From: Apoda limacodes
Taxonomy: Eukaryota; Arthropoda; Insecta; Lepidoptera; Limacodidae
DNA: 64,000 nucleotides
Assembly (NCBI GenBank): GCA_946406115.1
Contig: OX291561.1
Location: 4,828,273 to 4,892,272 of the forward strand
Direction: 5' to 3'
Positions 51,179 to 63,017 of this stretch are shown here, piece after piece. The notes beneath the pieces were generated by a model that was not told where the DNA came from, ran no database searches, and saw nothing but the letters and a program-made list of their open reading frames with translations. Every line of letters begins with the position of its first letter. The first letter of the stretch is position 1. The position numbers and the translations under genes were made by a program.

Positions 51179-52502
51179 TCACGTGGCAGAGGTTGATTGA
51201 GTGGCACCTTGCCTGGCTGTCCGTTGGACCGTAGACTCTTCTAATAAGTCCCGGGGCGTCTTTTTGTGCTTGGGTTGCTTTTTGCTTCGACGGTCTAGCG
51301 GTCGCGTATGCAGCGGAGCCATGCCACGGAGGTGTTCGCGACGCGACTCAACCGCTCGCGCAAACATTGATGTGGCCAGCCGTCGAACGAAATTATCCAG
51401 GCTTTCCCACTTGAGGTCCCTCTGGATGGTCGCGTTCCTCACGTTCCGTGGGGCATCGACGATGGTCCTTAGGGCCTGGTTTTCTTGGGCTCGGAGTTTC
51501 TTCTTCAGGGACTCCGAGGCTAGGGCATACCACGCCGGAGCTGCGTAGATGAGGCGGGATCTAACGTAGGACTTATAGATCCCGAGTTTCGATCGCAGAG
51601 GGAGCCTCGGAGAAAGAAGTGGGCGTAGTTTGGCTCGCGCCACCTTCAATTTCTCGATTGTGTTAGTTATATGGTTTTCCATGGTGAGTCCATGGTCAAT
51701 TGTAAGGCCAAGGTATTTGACCTTATGTTGCCACTCAATCTTCTGGCCCTGCAGTTGAAGACGAGGTGGTGGGTGCTTGACTCTTCCAACGAGAATGGCC
51801 TGCGTTTTCCCGACATTGACCGATAGCCGCCATCTTGATAGCCATAAAGGCAGGTCATCCAGTGCTCTTTGCGTCTTGTGTGCAGCGTAATTTTTGTTTG
51901 TTGACGACAATGCCGCATCATCTGCGAAAATTGCCAACTGGACGTCCTTCGGCACCGGTATGTCATCGGTGTATCGGGCGTAGCAGGCAGGGGAGAGGCA
52001 GCTTCCTTGAGAAACACCGGCTTCCACACAGCGCTCTCTTGATTTAGTATTTTCAACTACCACGTGAAAACGGCGGTTGTGCAGAAAAGAGGCCACAACT
52101 CTTATCATGCGTCGTGGGGCTGTAGACGTCGATAATTTGTACAGCAACCCCTCGTGCCATACCCTATCGAAAGCCTTTTCCATGTCCAGGAATACTGCAA
52201 CTGTCTGCTGCCTCATGTTGAGGCTTGTCGTCATTGAGTTCAGTACCCTGGCCAATTGGAGCGTTGTCGAGTGTTCGGATCTGAAGCCGAACTGTTCCGA
52301 CCGGAAACTAATGTGTGGCAGCCATTTTCATCAGCAGGAGCTTTTCGAACACCTTCGAGATCATGCTGAGCAGTTGTATGGGCCTGTAGCTATCTGGTTT
52401 TCTCCAGTCTTTGCCCGGCTTTGGTAGCATAATGACAGCGCCGAGCTTCCATTCATCGGGGAACTGACCGGTACGCATGATGGCATTAAACAAACGTGTC
52501 AC
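51179..52502 (-). pseudogene. Jockey copy 2 reverse transcriptase
   Basis: 'TGQFPDEWKLGAVIMLPKPG' and 'PDSYRPIQLLSMISKVFEKL' (52502-52308), then after a frame break near 52300: 'QTVAVFLDMEKAFDRVWHEG' (block A), 'EAGVSQGSCLSPACYARYTD' (block B), 'QLAIFADDAALSSTNKNYAA' (block C with both Asp), 'VKYLGLTIDHGLTMENHI' (block E) and the thumb through 'LIYAAPAWYALASESLKKKL'. The 358-codon second piece ends at 51179. All RT motifs are intact; it is the lost upstream half that kills the element. Confidence 0.87.
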
Positions 52503-52549
52503 TGCTGCTATGGTTTTGCGTGGTAAGTGACGTATGGACGAGGTTTTTA

Positions 52550-52903
52550 CTATTTACTACTAGTCTGACTATTTTGCCAGCAATCTGGATCTCTCTGGGC
52601 TTGCATCGATGAGAGGGTTTTCTGTGGTAGTGGTTGATGGACGACGCACCTCTTAACGAACACCGCTAAACCCCGCATGGCTCGTCCTTGCTCGTTCTTC
52701 TCGTCTTTCCTGTAGCTAATGTAGTTCGGGATGGCATATGGAGAGTTTTCCCGGAGGTGGGTCTCACTAATAAGTGCAACATCCACGCTGTGTTCCTTCA
52801 GGAAAAGCTGCAGCAGGCGTCTTTTACCCTGTAGAGAGCAGGCGTTCCAGTGTATTATCCTCAGAGGCTCACTTCCCATGGGTTCCCACGAGTTGGAGTA
52901 CAC
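52550..52903 (-). pseudogene. Jockey copy 2 endonuclease, N-terminal third
   Basis: 'EPLRIIHWNACSLQGKRRLL' (catalytic Asn in WNA), 'VDVALISETHLREN' (metal-binding Glu in SET) and 'RAMRGLAVFVKRCVVHQPLP'. It then passes through a junction to non-homologous sequence and stops at 52550; the GDFN and SDH motifs are missing. The RT begins only about 50 bp further on, so at least half of the endonuclease and the linker have been deleted. Confidence 0.82.
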
Positions 52904-53540
52904 CTTTGAGAGCGATGGCTTCTGCGTTTCCGCCTGTCTTAATTGCTTGCAGCAATTCTTGGATAACGCTGATGGACGTGGTCAGGTAGCTTTGATCCTT
53001 CATGGCTGCTGTAGGGGCTGGAGTTTTGTTTGTCCCGGTTGTGTCTTTGGCTGCAATCGGGTTTGTGCCCTTTTTTCCCCTCCTTTTCTTAGGCTGTGCT
53101 ATGGTAGTCTTGGGCTGTGGGTTATTTGCCGGGGCCATCAGTGAAGCTGGCGCTGACTCTTCCACAGTTGTCTGCACCATCGTTGTTTTGCCCATTTTAG
53201 TGAGCGGGTCGGTGCCTGCTTTCTTGTTCCTCATCTCACGGCGAAACACAGGACAGGTGTTGTTGTTGGCTGCATGTGGGCCTCCGCAGTTGACGCAAGT
53301 CGGCGGAGCATCCCGGGGTCGGGGACATTCGTGGGCTTGGTGGGGGTCACCGCATCTTACCCAGGCCAGCGGACGATGGGAGCTATGCGAGGAGTGCCTA
53401 AACTGCTGACATCTATGGCACTGCGCAGGTCCTTTTTTCCCCCTCCATGCTTCGATGATGACTCCCGGCATCAGAAGAAGCTCGTCGACTTCAAACAACG
53501 CCGGCAGTAGGTTTGGGGTACGCTTTAGCTGCGCGAACAA
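52869..53540 (-). pseudogene. Jockey copy 2 ORF1, zinc-knuckle part
   Basis: Contains 'PNLLPALFEVDELLLMPGVI' and three CCHC knuckles: 'CHRCQQFRHSSHSSHRPLAW' (damaged first knuckle: Cys replaced), 'WVRCGDPHQAHECPRP' and 'CVNCGGPHAANNNTCPVF'. Ends in a Lys/Pro/Thr-rich tail and overlaps the ORF2 start (52903) by 35 nt in a different frame, an arrangement usual for Jockey. Confidence 0.82.
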
Positions 53541-53607
53541 AATGCAGCCTGGCTTTCCTTGTCGCGCTTGGATGCGTTTGGTGTATTCAGCTTCGAATCC
53601 GCGGTTG

Positions 53608-54833
53608 TTAAGCTCGGCGACACTTTCCTCCGGGTCTGTGTCTGCCGGGAGGCCGCGTATCGCAACCTTGACGCTCTGTTCGGCGGGCAGTGAGTAGATA
53701 CCAGCTGATTTTCTCCTCTTGTTCGAGCTTCGTTAGGTAGTGCTGTATGTAGCGGTACTCCTCTGCGCTGGCTGGGCTAAACTTTACTCCTGCACCAAAG
53801 GGTCGGGCGTTCGGTCTATGGCCCAGTTCCTTCGCTATCTTCTTAAAGTGGGCCGCCCACTGTGGTAGACGTTCCACAATAAGTGGCGGGTAGCGTGGCT
53901 TCTTTGGCTCTTGTGCTGTGACTGCGTCCTGTTGAGTCGACGAGCTTGCAGTGGCGGCTTCTGTTCGCTGTGACTGGGCCATAGCATTAGCCGACTGGGC
54001 CGTATGGACGGTCGCCGTAGACTGTACTGGCTTGGCCGGTTGGGCGGGTAATTTTGACCGCCTGGGTTGGGCGGGCGGCGGCATCTTTGTGGTCGCCGCG
54101 TATGACGTCGGCGTCGGCGTCGGTGTTGGTTTTTGCGTCGCGGCGTTGGCTTTTGAGCGACTCTTTTTTGGGTCCCTTTGCGGGAGCGGGATAGGTGCTT
54201 TCTTCAACCATTGCTTCGTGTTTGGCTTGGTTTGGTCCGACTCTGAACCGCTGCAAGAATGTCGTGGAACGGCATCGGAGCGTGAGCGAGTCAGACGGGG
54301 GTCGCGGATCGATTTATCGGCCTTCTTGGCATCGACTGGGCGTGCCTTCGGGGGCGGGGCGGCAGCGGCAGCTGAGGCGTGGCGGGGGGGCTGTGCTTCT
54401 GTCTCGCTCGCACGTTCGCTCTCGCTTTTGTCTGAGGCGGAGGTGATAGGGGCAGAGTCAGAGTGGTCCACGGTGTCCACTATCTTGCAGCGGCGCTTCG
54501 CGGGGGTGTCCTCGTCTTCAGAGGGTCTGGGCCGGCGTCCGGGGTGGTCGACGCGCGGTAGTAAAATCGGCGCATTGGCGGCGAACTCAATGGCGATGGG
54601 GTCTTCCGATTCTACCGTTTCTAGTGGATTGGCAGTGCCTATTTCATCCCGTTGCCGGGTGAGGTATTCCTGCATCCATCGCAGCATTCCCTCGGAGGGC
54701 AGGCCGGCACTTTGAAGTCTACGAGTAATGATCAAATCATTTCATAGACTGTCCTCGGCGATTTTCCCTCGAGGCGCGACTGCTGCGTCGGAAGCGCTGG
54801 TTGGGGTCGGTGGGGTGTACTGTTGTCACTCAT
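53608..54833 (-). pseudogene. Jockey copy 2 ORF1, N-terminal part
   Basis: Start codon at 54833 ('MSDNSTP'), frame break near 54735, then open to 53608. A basic/Pro/Ala-rich disordered region ('DKSIRDPRLTRSRSDAVPRH', 'AATKMPPPAQPRRSKLPAQP') is followed by 'YPPLIVERLPQWAAHFKKIA', the start of the PRE_C2HC-type domain, which continues in another frame. ORF1 proteins of Jockey elements bind element RNA. Frameshift near 53610 separates it from the zinc-knuckle part. Confidence 0.75.
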
Positions 54834-55019
54834 TTCGACGAGCGTTAACAGCGTCGGCGTCTAAGTCGTGACGTCACCGCGTCGGCTCAAGGTGAGCGTT
54901 GGAAATGTGCGACCCCACGGACAGCTCCGGCTGCCCGAGTGCAAAAAGCGCTAGGCTTTCCCCTCCGCGGTTAGAGGGCGCGATCCGTGATCGTTTTCCC
55001 AATGAAAACGTCGCGGAGT

Positions 55020-55955
55020 CAGCAATGTTCCTTTGGGTCTGTACCTAACGTTACAATGGTTACTGTGTGACGAGCGTCTCCTATGCAATGGTTACGGTGG
55101 CTAGGTACGCTCATACAATCGAGATTGCTCAGAACAGTAAGGTTACGAAGGTTACGACAATGGTCACGTTCCAAAGCAATCCTCTGAAAAGGGTTAAAGG
55201 GTAACGAGGGTTTTATAGGGGTAGAGGGTATCGGAACTGGCAGGTAGCGTAGTGAGTAATTTGTCCCATACTTAATTGCGCAAATTAACATGTTGGTACT
55301 TGTTTTATTTAATGGAGTCGATGTTTTTTTTTTAACCATAGGTTTCAAGCTTTCAAATGACATATTATTTGAATTTAAATGTTGTAGAACAATGTTTGAA
55401 TGTAGAGGTAGCGCTTGATTCGATTTGGTTGCTCGCGAGTGTAGTATGGGCTTGTTATTTTATAGTCACATTGTATGTTATATTCTTACACATCTCTGAA
55501 GCACACACACCAGTTACAAAGAAGTCATCTTGTTGCTCAGCTGCTCGAGATGTTAGTAAGTATTCTTCTTTATAATTTTTTTGAGACACTGCTTATTCGA
55601 CTCCCTCAGCCAAAAGCAAGAATCTCTTAAAGTTGCCTAAATTGAGATCTGGTAATTTAGCATCTGGAGCATTGACAGTAGATAATTTGCTTAAATTGCA
55701 CTTTGACTATGATGTTATTTTTGCTGAAAACATTTGTTGAATGATAGTAGGGCCTCCCAATGCGTATAATTGAAAACAAAAATTTGTCGGAACCATAGTT
55801 TTTTTGTAAAGAAGATTAAAAGTAATTGAAATTCGTATGTAACAAAACTTCACTTTCAAGAATAAAATTGATTTTAAAACAAAGCTCACGATTTATACAA
55901 ATCGCTGCGTCGTAAAACTCTCCTGTTTTGACAACTTATGATTTTTATTTACAAA
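55020..55955. other. Spacer between Jockey copy 2 and the Helitron
   Basis: Contains 'ggttacg/ggttac' phrases repeated at 55062, 55090 and 55139-55155. The open frames at 55019-55363 (-) and 55357-55575 (+) are not protein-like enough to call; the + one has a hydrophobic 'VVWACYFIVTLYVIFLH' stretch that could be chance. Confidence 0.45.
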
Positions 55956-55984
55956 CTAGCTGACCCGGCAGACTTCGTACTGCC
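55956..55984 (-). terminator. Helitron 3' terminal hairpin and CTAG
   Basis: Rolling-circle transposition ends at this palindrome: GGCAG, 8-nt loop, CTGCC, then GGGTCAGCTAG. The 284-bp Helitron at 9322 has a degraded version. Confidence 0.9.
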
Positions 55985-56211
55985 TCATCGATAATAAAAG
56001 ACCTAATCTTTTGTATAAAATGCTTTAAAACAAACAAATCAAATCCGTATTTAATAAAAAAGCATTTATTGAATAAAGCATGAAGTTTTATTATTATTTT
56101 CGATACATCATGTTGCTTACTTAGAAAACAGAGTTTTCCTGAAATACTGGCTATTTATAAGGTTTAAATTTGATATTCACAGACACACACTGTTAAAATA
56201 CAGTCTGTTAA

Positions 56212-58418
56212 TTAATTTAAAGCTTTCTCATAAACTATATTTTTTGTTTTGTTTTGTGGTGCGTAAATAAACAAAGAAGACGGTTTTCCGACGCGCGAAC
56301 ACGCGACGTATAATTGTCCATGCGCGAAACAGGGAAACTCCAAGTTGATTCCACAAACTTCTAACGACTGTCCTTGCGATTTATTTATGGTCATCGCAAA
56401 GGCCAGACGTACTGGAAATTGTAAGCGTTTAAAATCGAATGGTAAGTCCGTTGGAATCATCGGTATCCGCGGGATCAAGACATCCTCTCCTTTGTATTTT
56501 CCTTTTATGATTGTCGCCTCAATGACGTTATTCATCAGTCTTTTCACAGCCAGTCTTGTTCCATTGCATAGTCGAGGTTGATTAATGTTACGCAGCATGA
56601 TGACAACTGATCCTACTTTTAATTGCAAATTGTGAGGTGGTAATTTAGGCAATTCCAGTGAATTTAAAAACTCAGTGGGATAGTTGATTACGTCATCCTG
56701 GTTCATTACGGTGTCGACTGATTTGAAGGAAACCAACTGTCCTGGAAGAAAATTCTGAATGGTCGCATTAAGATCCTCGACATCTTTATTTTTCGCTGCT
56801 AATATTGCTCGTTCACCCAGTCAATTATGGTTATTGAACTTTTGCGCTATATCTGGGAAAACTCGCTGAATAAGCTCCACTTTTGAGTCTGTGATGTGAC
56901 AGAAATCTGTAGGTAATGTGATGAATCCGGTCGAGGTGTCCACTGCAACTTTATTATTTCCAATGTCTAACAACTGCTTCGCAAACACATTTGCAGTTTC
57001 ATCTTGTTGCAAAAATACTCGCATGTTAGTTGTTAAGTGGAGTGTCTTTCCGTACTGCCACAAATTTGATGATTTTAGGCATGCATTTAGTTCATCAGCA
57101 ACAGTTGATCGGGGAATAACTGGAAGAGTCTGACGAAAATCACCTGACAACAGAATCATGGCCCCACCGAAAATATTTTGGTTGTCACGAAGATCTTTCA
57201 CGAAGAAGATTGTGCATTCATCCCAAACAATCAATTTGCATACCTGTAGGATCTTGGCCATTGCGCTATTTTTGGCGATGTTGCAAATTGGTGTTTCGGT
57301 GATTTGCATGTTTAGTGGTAATTTCAAGGCAGAATGTGCAGTTCGCCCGCCTTCTAGCAGAGTTGCAGCTATTCCAGATGAAGCCAACGCTAGAGCAACA
57401 TCATTTCGCGATCTGATCCTCGCCAAAAGCAATGAAATTAAAAACGTTTTTCCGGTTCCTCCGGGAGCATCAAGGAAATAAATTCCACCAGATCCACTGT
57501 TCACAGCTTCTATCAAAGTGTCGTACGCAATTCTTTGTTGTTGATTTAATTGTGGAACATTTGTACGAACTGTTTCGGCCAATGCTTCAATGTCGTACTG
57601 ATGTTCTCTTTGCAACCCGTGGTTTAATGCATCGTGCATAAGACGATTGGGTGCTGTCATTCCCAAACACGACAATACTTTATTTGTCATCAATAAACAC
57701 ATATCTTCTATCATGATCAATGTGTCATTGTAAATTTCTTCAGTCATTTGTAGTGTAGGATTCAAAGTTTGACAGCGCACACGATGCAAAACATCCTCAG
57801 ACATGTCATCTCTATACTTAACCCACAAATCTTTTGGATTCGAGGGGAAACATGTCGATATGATATGATAATCGCAAACAATGTACGAATTTGATGCGGC
57901 GACGAAGATATTACGGAATCCTTGAGCGTATCATCCCAGTGCGAATCGTTCTCAAGTAAATGTAATAGTTGACATGCCTCACGGTAAGTCGCACACAGCT
58001 GTCCATTAACTGTTCTCAGTTGCTTAAACGATGTCGGACCACGAACATTCACCAACAACAACCGCAAATAATAACATTCATCGTTATTTGGATGTACTGT
58101 GTAGATGCGACCCAGAGCATCTGAAGCAAATACATTTGGATGTCCTTCAACTGGTGTTCCTTGTTTTCGACGCTGAAACGATTTCGATGATGCGTTCCAT
58201 GTGTAATAGCGTGGCATGTCAGCATACAGCAAAGTGCGAGCAAAATCATCAGTTTGACAGACTGTGAAGAAACTTGTTAATGTTGGCGACGGTGGATGTG
58301 CCGCCCTGTCTGCCGCGTTAGATTCATTAAAATAAACTCGTTGAACATTTTCTAAATGGACTGCCAAATGGACTACTGTAGGGTGTCTTTCATGGATCGC
58401 AAATGAAAAGTTAGCCAA
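56212..58418 (-). pseudogene. Helitron PIF1-like helicase region
   Basis: 58418-57762 is the linker region ('VHLENVQRVYFNESNAADRA', 'YADMPRYYTWNASSKSFQRR'). A 4-5-bp duplication near 57865 shifts the frame. 57828-56821 holds the helicase: 'LNQQQRIAYDTLIEAVNSGS', Walker A 'DAPGGTGKTFLISLLLARIR', 'LASSGIAATLLEGGRTAHSA', Walker B 'LIVWDECT' and 'LLSGDFRQTLPVIPRST'. TGA at 56821-56823, then 56736-56212 with 'TRLAVKRL', 'LAFAMTINKSQGQSLEVCGI' and 'QLYVACSRVG' (motifs V-VI). Domains are complete but frames are broken three times. Confidence 0.9.
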
Positions 58419-58419
58419 A

Positions 58420-59398
58420 TAGCTTCGTTGCTACTTACATAGCGAACCATCTGGTACTGTGATATTTCATCATTTGCATTGGTTACACCGAAGACAGCCA
58501 TATCACTACCTTTATTAACATATTTACATATGTACTTTATCTACTTCATAGAATTACAATGTTCCACATTGATGTGAGTCTCAAAAGCTTTGGACAATAT
58601 TGGCGAGTATGGCACAATCCAACGATTGTCTACATCAACATTTTGTCCTCTTACCTTCACAACTACCGATCGCCCACTGTCCGCAACTGATCGCCGACGA
58701 TACAATGGGTATCCATCATTTCCCGTTATGGTTTCAGCAAGCAGGTCTCTTGGGTATCGCTTGGAACACCTACCGTCGACCATACAGGGTGAATTGTAGT
58801 TGAAATGTCCGCAAGGTCCATGTATCATGTGTTTGGTAACTACTGCATGCAATTTTGGGTCAACTATTTCATCTGGAATTTCAGCTGAAATTATGGAATC
58901 AATCTCATCTGGCCTTATTTTGTCCACTAACCAGACTAAAATGTGCGCATGTGGCAATCCACGCTTTTGCCATTCTACAGAGTACATCCAACAACGGACT
59001 CGGCCATACACACAATGCTTTATTAAGAAATTCATGAGAGATTTTAATTTTTGTTTAAAAACTCTGGCAGTTATGTCATGTCTATCAACTGGTGTTTGGC
59101 TATGTAGTAATTCCTTCTCGATTTCGGACCATTTTGGGTTACATGTGAATGTAACAAATAAGTCTGGGCGGCCATAATGCCTAACATATGACATAGCATC
59201 CTGAGCATATTCATGCATGTGGCGTGGGCTTCCTATATAAGTAGCTGGCAAAATTGTCATTCTTCCTACATTATTCACATTGCCATCAGCATTTATAGCA
59301 TCGCGGAGATGGATGTATTCCTCTGACCGTAGCCGTCGTTGGTTCAAACGGATGTATGTCAATCGTTCAGTCTCAATTTTGACATATTCAAATTTCAA
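58420..59398 (-). pseudogene. Helitron Rep (HUH nuclease) domain
   Basis: Rolling-circle replication initiator. Motif 1 is 'GRPDLFVTFTCNPKW'. The HUH motif is 'WQKRGLPHAHILVWLVD' (two His coordinate metal). The Tyr motif is in 'IKYICKYVNKGSDMAVFGV', with two Tyr, after 'INVEHCNSMK'. A TAG at 58541-58543 sits just before the Tyr motif. A one-base deletion follows at about 58420, so the nuclease could not be joined to the helicase. Confidence 0.9.
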
Positions 59399-60765
59399 AA
59401 TTCATCGTTGACACATCAAAATATGATTTACTTCACCTTGACGGATCATGAGTCTGTACGAATAGAAATTCATAGCACTAACTTTTTTGTTGGTTTCAGC
59501 ACCTGCAATCAAAAATGATAAATGTTTAAATTGTTACTTAGATGAATTGAATTTAAAAATATTATTTAATCTTGTTCAATTCATTTACCTGTTACTTGAT
59601 TTACCATTTTGATATAAAAATGGTATCCATCTTCCCCCTGCCAGAAGATCAAAGGATATTGTAGTGCATCATAACTCCTGTGTGTTTCAGATACACGTTT
59701 TAAATCACTATTCTGACGATGAAGCACAATATCTCTAGATTGTAAATTTTCTCCCACAATGACAACAGCCACTTCATCAATGGTAGGTGAATTGAACCTC
59801 CTTGTGTGTTCACCGGCAGGTGTTTTGTCAGCTCGAATAATAATATTATGGCTATCAGATGGCATCCGATCCAATGCTATTTTGAACATGTTTACTAAAT
59901 TGTTATTCTGATGAAGAAACATTTGTAATTGTTGGACAATGGTTCTCTTCACTGTTGGATTGTGAGCACAACGATTATTAATTTCCGCATCTGAATTGCC
60001 CATAAAATAAATTTGTAAAAATTGATGATCTGCATCAGGTAGTGGTAACAGAGTTCCCAGTAAGTGATAAATTTGTCCTTGTATCTGTAATTTTTAAAAA
60101 TTTGTCCATTAATTATTTCCGATATATATATTTTAGTACAAACTTGAATAATATAAAAAAATATTCTTATATAATACCTTAAAAGTGGGCATGAAATTGT
60201 CTTGTATAATATGTGTAGCACCAAATGATGTCATCTGGAAACAGTTGTTATATTTCTGAATGTTGGTCAAGAAGTGCTAAGAATCATTTCCAATCCCAGA
60301 AACTAAAAAGCGTAAAGGATCTGGTGGTGGGACCAATTGTGGCAATTTTACTTTGCCTTCAGCACAACATAATCCAGTAGATTCACCAGTGTATTTTAAC
60401 GCCTTACAATATTTACAAATTGTTTTCATTTCCCTAATTGTTACCGATTTGTCGGCACAATAATCAATTGCCGGATCATAGTGGAATGCAGCTCGATCAA
60501 GAATCACAGGAGCACTGCGTCTGCGGATTCGCTCAATTTCATTATGTCTAGCTTGCTGTTGTTGTGTTTGATGTGCACGAACTCGTTGCATTCCAAGCCT
60601 ATCTCCTACATTGTCACTCACTAAAGAACGCAATTCTGACATAGCAATACGACTATTATCTTGATCTGTCTGTCTCTGGTCATCAGTGCGGTTAGCACGT
60701 GAGGTAGCTCTTCGCACATTTGATTGACTACGACGACCTAAGTCAGGTCGTCTTCTCCTCGGCAT
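59399..60765 (-). pseudogene. Helitron transposase, N-terminal region (exons 1-3)
   Basis: ATG at 60765 begins an Arg-rich segment ('MPRRRRPDLGRRSQSNVRRA'), then a Cys/His cluster ('CKYCKALKYTGESTGLCC') that is the usual N-terminal finger of insect Helitrons. A nonsense TAG lies at 60277-60279. Intron 1 (60177-60085, gtatta...attacag) and intron 2 (59588-59503, gtaaat...attgcag) are supported by frame continuity. The exon between holds the Helitron_like_N domain ('SDAEINNRCAHNPTVKR', 'RSYDALQYPLIFWQGEDGYH'). A TGA near 59400 precedes the Rep region. Confidence 0.86.
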
Positions 60766-60769
60766 CGTA

Positions 60770-61553
60770 AATTGTAATTAATCAAAGTGAGAAAATTTCC
60801 CGCTCATTTAGCAGTAAAGTGTCACTATCACAAAAAAGAGCACATTACTTGGAATGTCACTATCACAAAGGATCACCAAAGTAAAGAAAGTTCTCGCGCA
60901 CGTAGCCACAAAGATAGAAGGATGCACTCATAGATATCGTAACTCGTAACACAATATAATATCGTAATACTTTTTTCCGTGCTCTGAAATGCGACAGGAT
61001 GGATTGACATATTAGTTGGTTGTCAAATCTAATGTCAAATATTATGATTGCGTGCAGAAATTTAACTTAAGATTTATAATTTAATTTGTGACAAAACTTA
61101 AGATTTATCTTTCGATTTCTATATAGTCTTATTAAAAAAATAATCGGACAGATTAACAACTGAAGTTAGCTAAAATTGAGCTTGTCGAAGCCGACCACTA
61201 TTTATGTATTATGTATTTTGAGACTATGCAATTTTGTCGCGTTCGCGATTCACTTTCACTTTTGTCGAGTTTCAGAACGCGATATTAGATCCTCCAACGC
61301 GCACGCGAATTTGAACTTTATGCAGCGGTAATAAATTACAAATTGACTCTCCATTTTATTTAAAAAACGTTTGTATGGGAAATAGAAAAATGCTGTTTTG
61401 AGGATTTTCCCGGCAATTATTCGAATTTTTCTCACCTTTTAAACCTTCCCTAGACCTCCACGAATAATTCAAGACCAAGATAAGATAAATCCGTTCAGCC
61501 GTTCTCGAGTTTTAGCGAGACTAACGAACAGCAATTGATTTTTATATAAATAG
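60770..61553. other. Helitron 5' non-coding region
   Basis: From the transposase start to the 5' end of the element. Near the end, 'ataaatccgttcagccgttc' and 'tcgagttttagcgag' form the conserved Helitron head. Two short direct copies of 'actatcacaaa' (60824 and 60861) may be a small duplication. Confidence 0.7.
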
Positions 61554-61738
61554 ATATAACTCTTTAGTACAGTGTTTTTCAACCTGTGGGTCGCGACCCC
61601 CTGGAAGCTTCTGTAGGGGGGTCGCCAGAGGTCGAGAGAACTAGGTACTTTAGTAAAAGAAAGACAATAAAGATTATTAATATTTATTTATTTATTAAGT
61701 AAGAGAAACAAAAAATAAAATCCGAAGACCCATGTTAA

Positions 61739-62856
61739 TTAATGCGAAGGTTGTGCTTGTTTTTTATTAATTAATGTATCCCATCGTGGATCTGTATTTG
61801 CGACACATAGAATTAAATCGTTTTCCAAATTTAAGCGATTTCTTTGCTTACTCTTTATCTGGGCCATCGATGAAAATGTCAACTCGCATAAGTACGAGGT
61901 GGCAAATGGAATCAAACACTTCAAAGCCTCAGTTGTCAATTCCGGGTATTCTGTTTTTCTCCTTAACCAAAAGGTATCCAAATTAGAAGGCTTGAATTCC
62001 AAGTGTAACATCCCATCGGCAGATAATTCTAGCAGTTTCTCTTTGAGCTTATTTGGTAAATTAGCCTCATTTATAGCTGCATTTAAAAACGGATTTAAGA
62101 TCCACCTCTGCCCAGTGTTCTCTGATATCTCTTGCACTGAGAAGTAATGACACAATTCTTCTTTCAAATTATCTAACAACTCTTTCATACCAGGTACATA
62201 TGTCTTGATGTTTATCTCACATCCGACTTCTTCATTAAAAGATTGTATCGACGAAAATGAATCGAAGTTATTTTGATTTATGGACGACGACCACAAGTCA
62301 ATTTTTTTTGTAAAGCCATGTATTTTGTCTTTTGCAGTGATGACATTTTCATTTCGCCCTTGAAGACTTTTATTCAAGATATTTAAATGCTCAAATAAGT
62401 CAGAAAGAAAAGCTAATTTCAAAAGAAATTCCGGGGCGCAAATGAATTCAGAGTATTCTGACTTGGCCTGCTGTAAATATATTAAACGTTCAGCACGAAG
62501 TTCCAGAACTCTTGCCAGTACTTTACCTTTTGACAACCACCTAACCTCTGTATAGTAGAGTAAATTTTGGTGGAGTGCCCCCATATCTTCACAAATAATC
62601 CGAAACAATCGTGACTGCAACGCTTTTCCTTTAATAGAATTTACAATCTTTATAATAATATTTAGAACTTGGCTGTATTCCTGTGGCAAGACTTTGGCCG
62701 CAAGAGCTTGGCGATGGAGAAAGCAATGCACCCAACAATTTTTGGCATCTGTTCTTTTAGCCTAGCAATAAATCCACTCTTCGCACCAGTCATCGCTTTT
62801 GCTCCGTCGCTGCAAATAGCAACGCATTTATTTGCCCAATCGATATTTTTTAAGGT
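61739..62856 (-). pseudogene. ZBED/hAT transposase, C-terminal part
   Basis: Past the LINE, 'KNIDWANKCVAICSDGAKAM' (second catalytic Asp, CSDGA) and 'TGAKSGFIARLKEQMP' are readable to about 62740. A frame change near 62700 follows, then 330 codons open: 'MHCFLHRQALAAKVLP', 'LLYYTEVRWLSKGKVLARVL' (the TxVRWLS block), the helical insertion domain and the dimerisation region 'CLIPFATSYLCELTFSSMAQ' and 'SKQRNRLNLENDLILCVANT'. The family's C-terminus is complete. Three lesions (TAA, LINE, frame change) inactivate the gene. Confidence 0.87.
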
Positions 62857-63017
62857 TTTCTGCAAGGACTACAGTATGGAGTTCTTCAAGAAAGAAGTTA
62901 TTAGATTTCTGAAGGGTCGGCAACGCGCAAGTGATACCCCTGGTGTTGCAAGCGTCCATAGGCTACGGTGACCGCTTACCATCAGGCGGGCCGTAAGCTT
63001 GTTTGCCACCTTAGTGG

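Larger units (their letters stand above)
51055..55020 (-). mobile_element. Jockey-clade LINE (copy 2), endonuclease core deleted
   Basis: 5' region 55020-54834, ORF1 54833-52869, ORF2 from 52903 overlapping ORF1 by 35 nt, then an internal deletion within the endonuclease at about 52550, and RT through to 51179. The 3' end is near 51055 with no poly-A visible, where it meets the 5' region of copy 1 in the same orientation. The RT keeps its catalytic FADD box. Except for the deletion and ORF1 frameshifts it is well preserved. Confidence 0.83.
55956..61554 (-). mobile_element. Helitron, 5,599 bp, both ends present
   Basis: On the - strand it starts TCTATTTATATAAAAATC after an A (61554) and ends GGGTCAGCTAG before a T (55956). 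A hairpin with 5-bp stem GGCAG/CTGCC (55967-55971 and 55980-55984) stands 7 bp before CTAG. No TIRs and no target duplication, insertion between A and T: the Helitron hallmark. Encodes Rep and helicase domains in one broken gene (60765-56212). Confidence 0.95.

Noticed and set aside
53951..54715. 254-codon + strand open frame with hydrophobic Gly/Val-rich sequence
   Set aside because: Mirror image of the GC-rich Jockey ORF1 on the other strand; no start context, no domain.
55357..55575. Possible small membrane protein on +
   Set aside because: Only one hydrophobic stretch, no neighbouring exon or conserved motif visible; probably chance.
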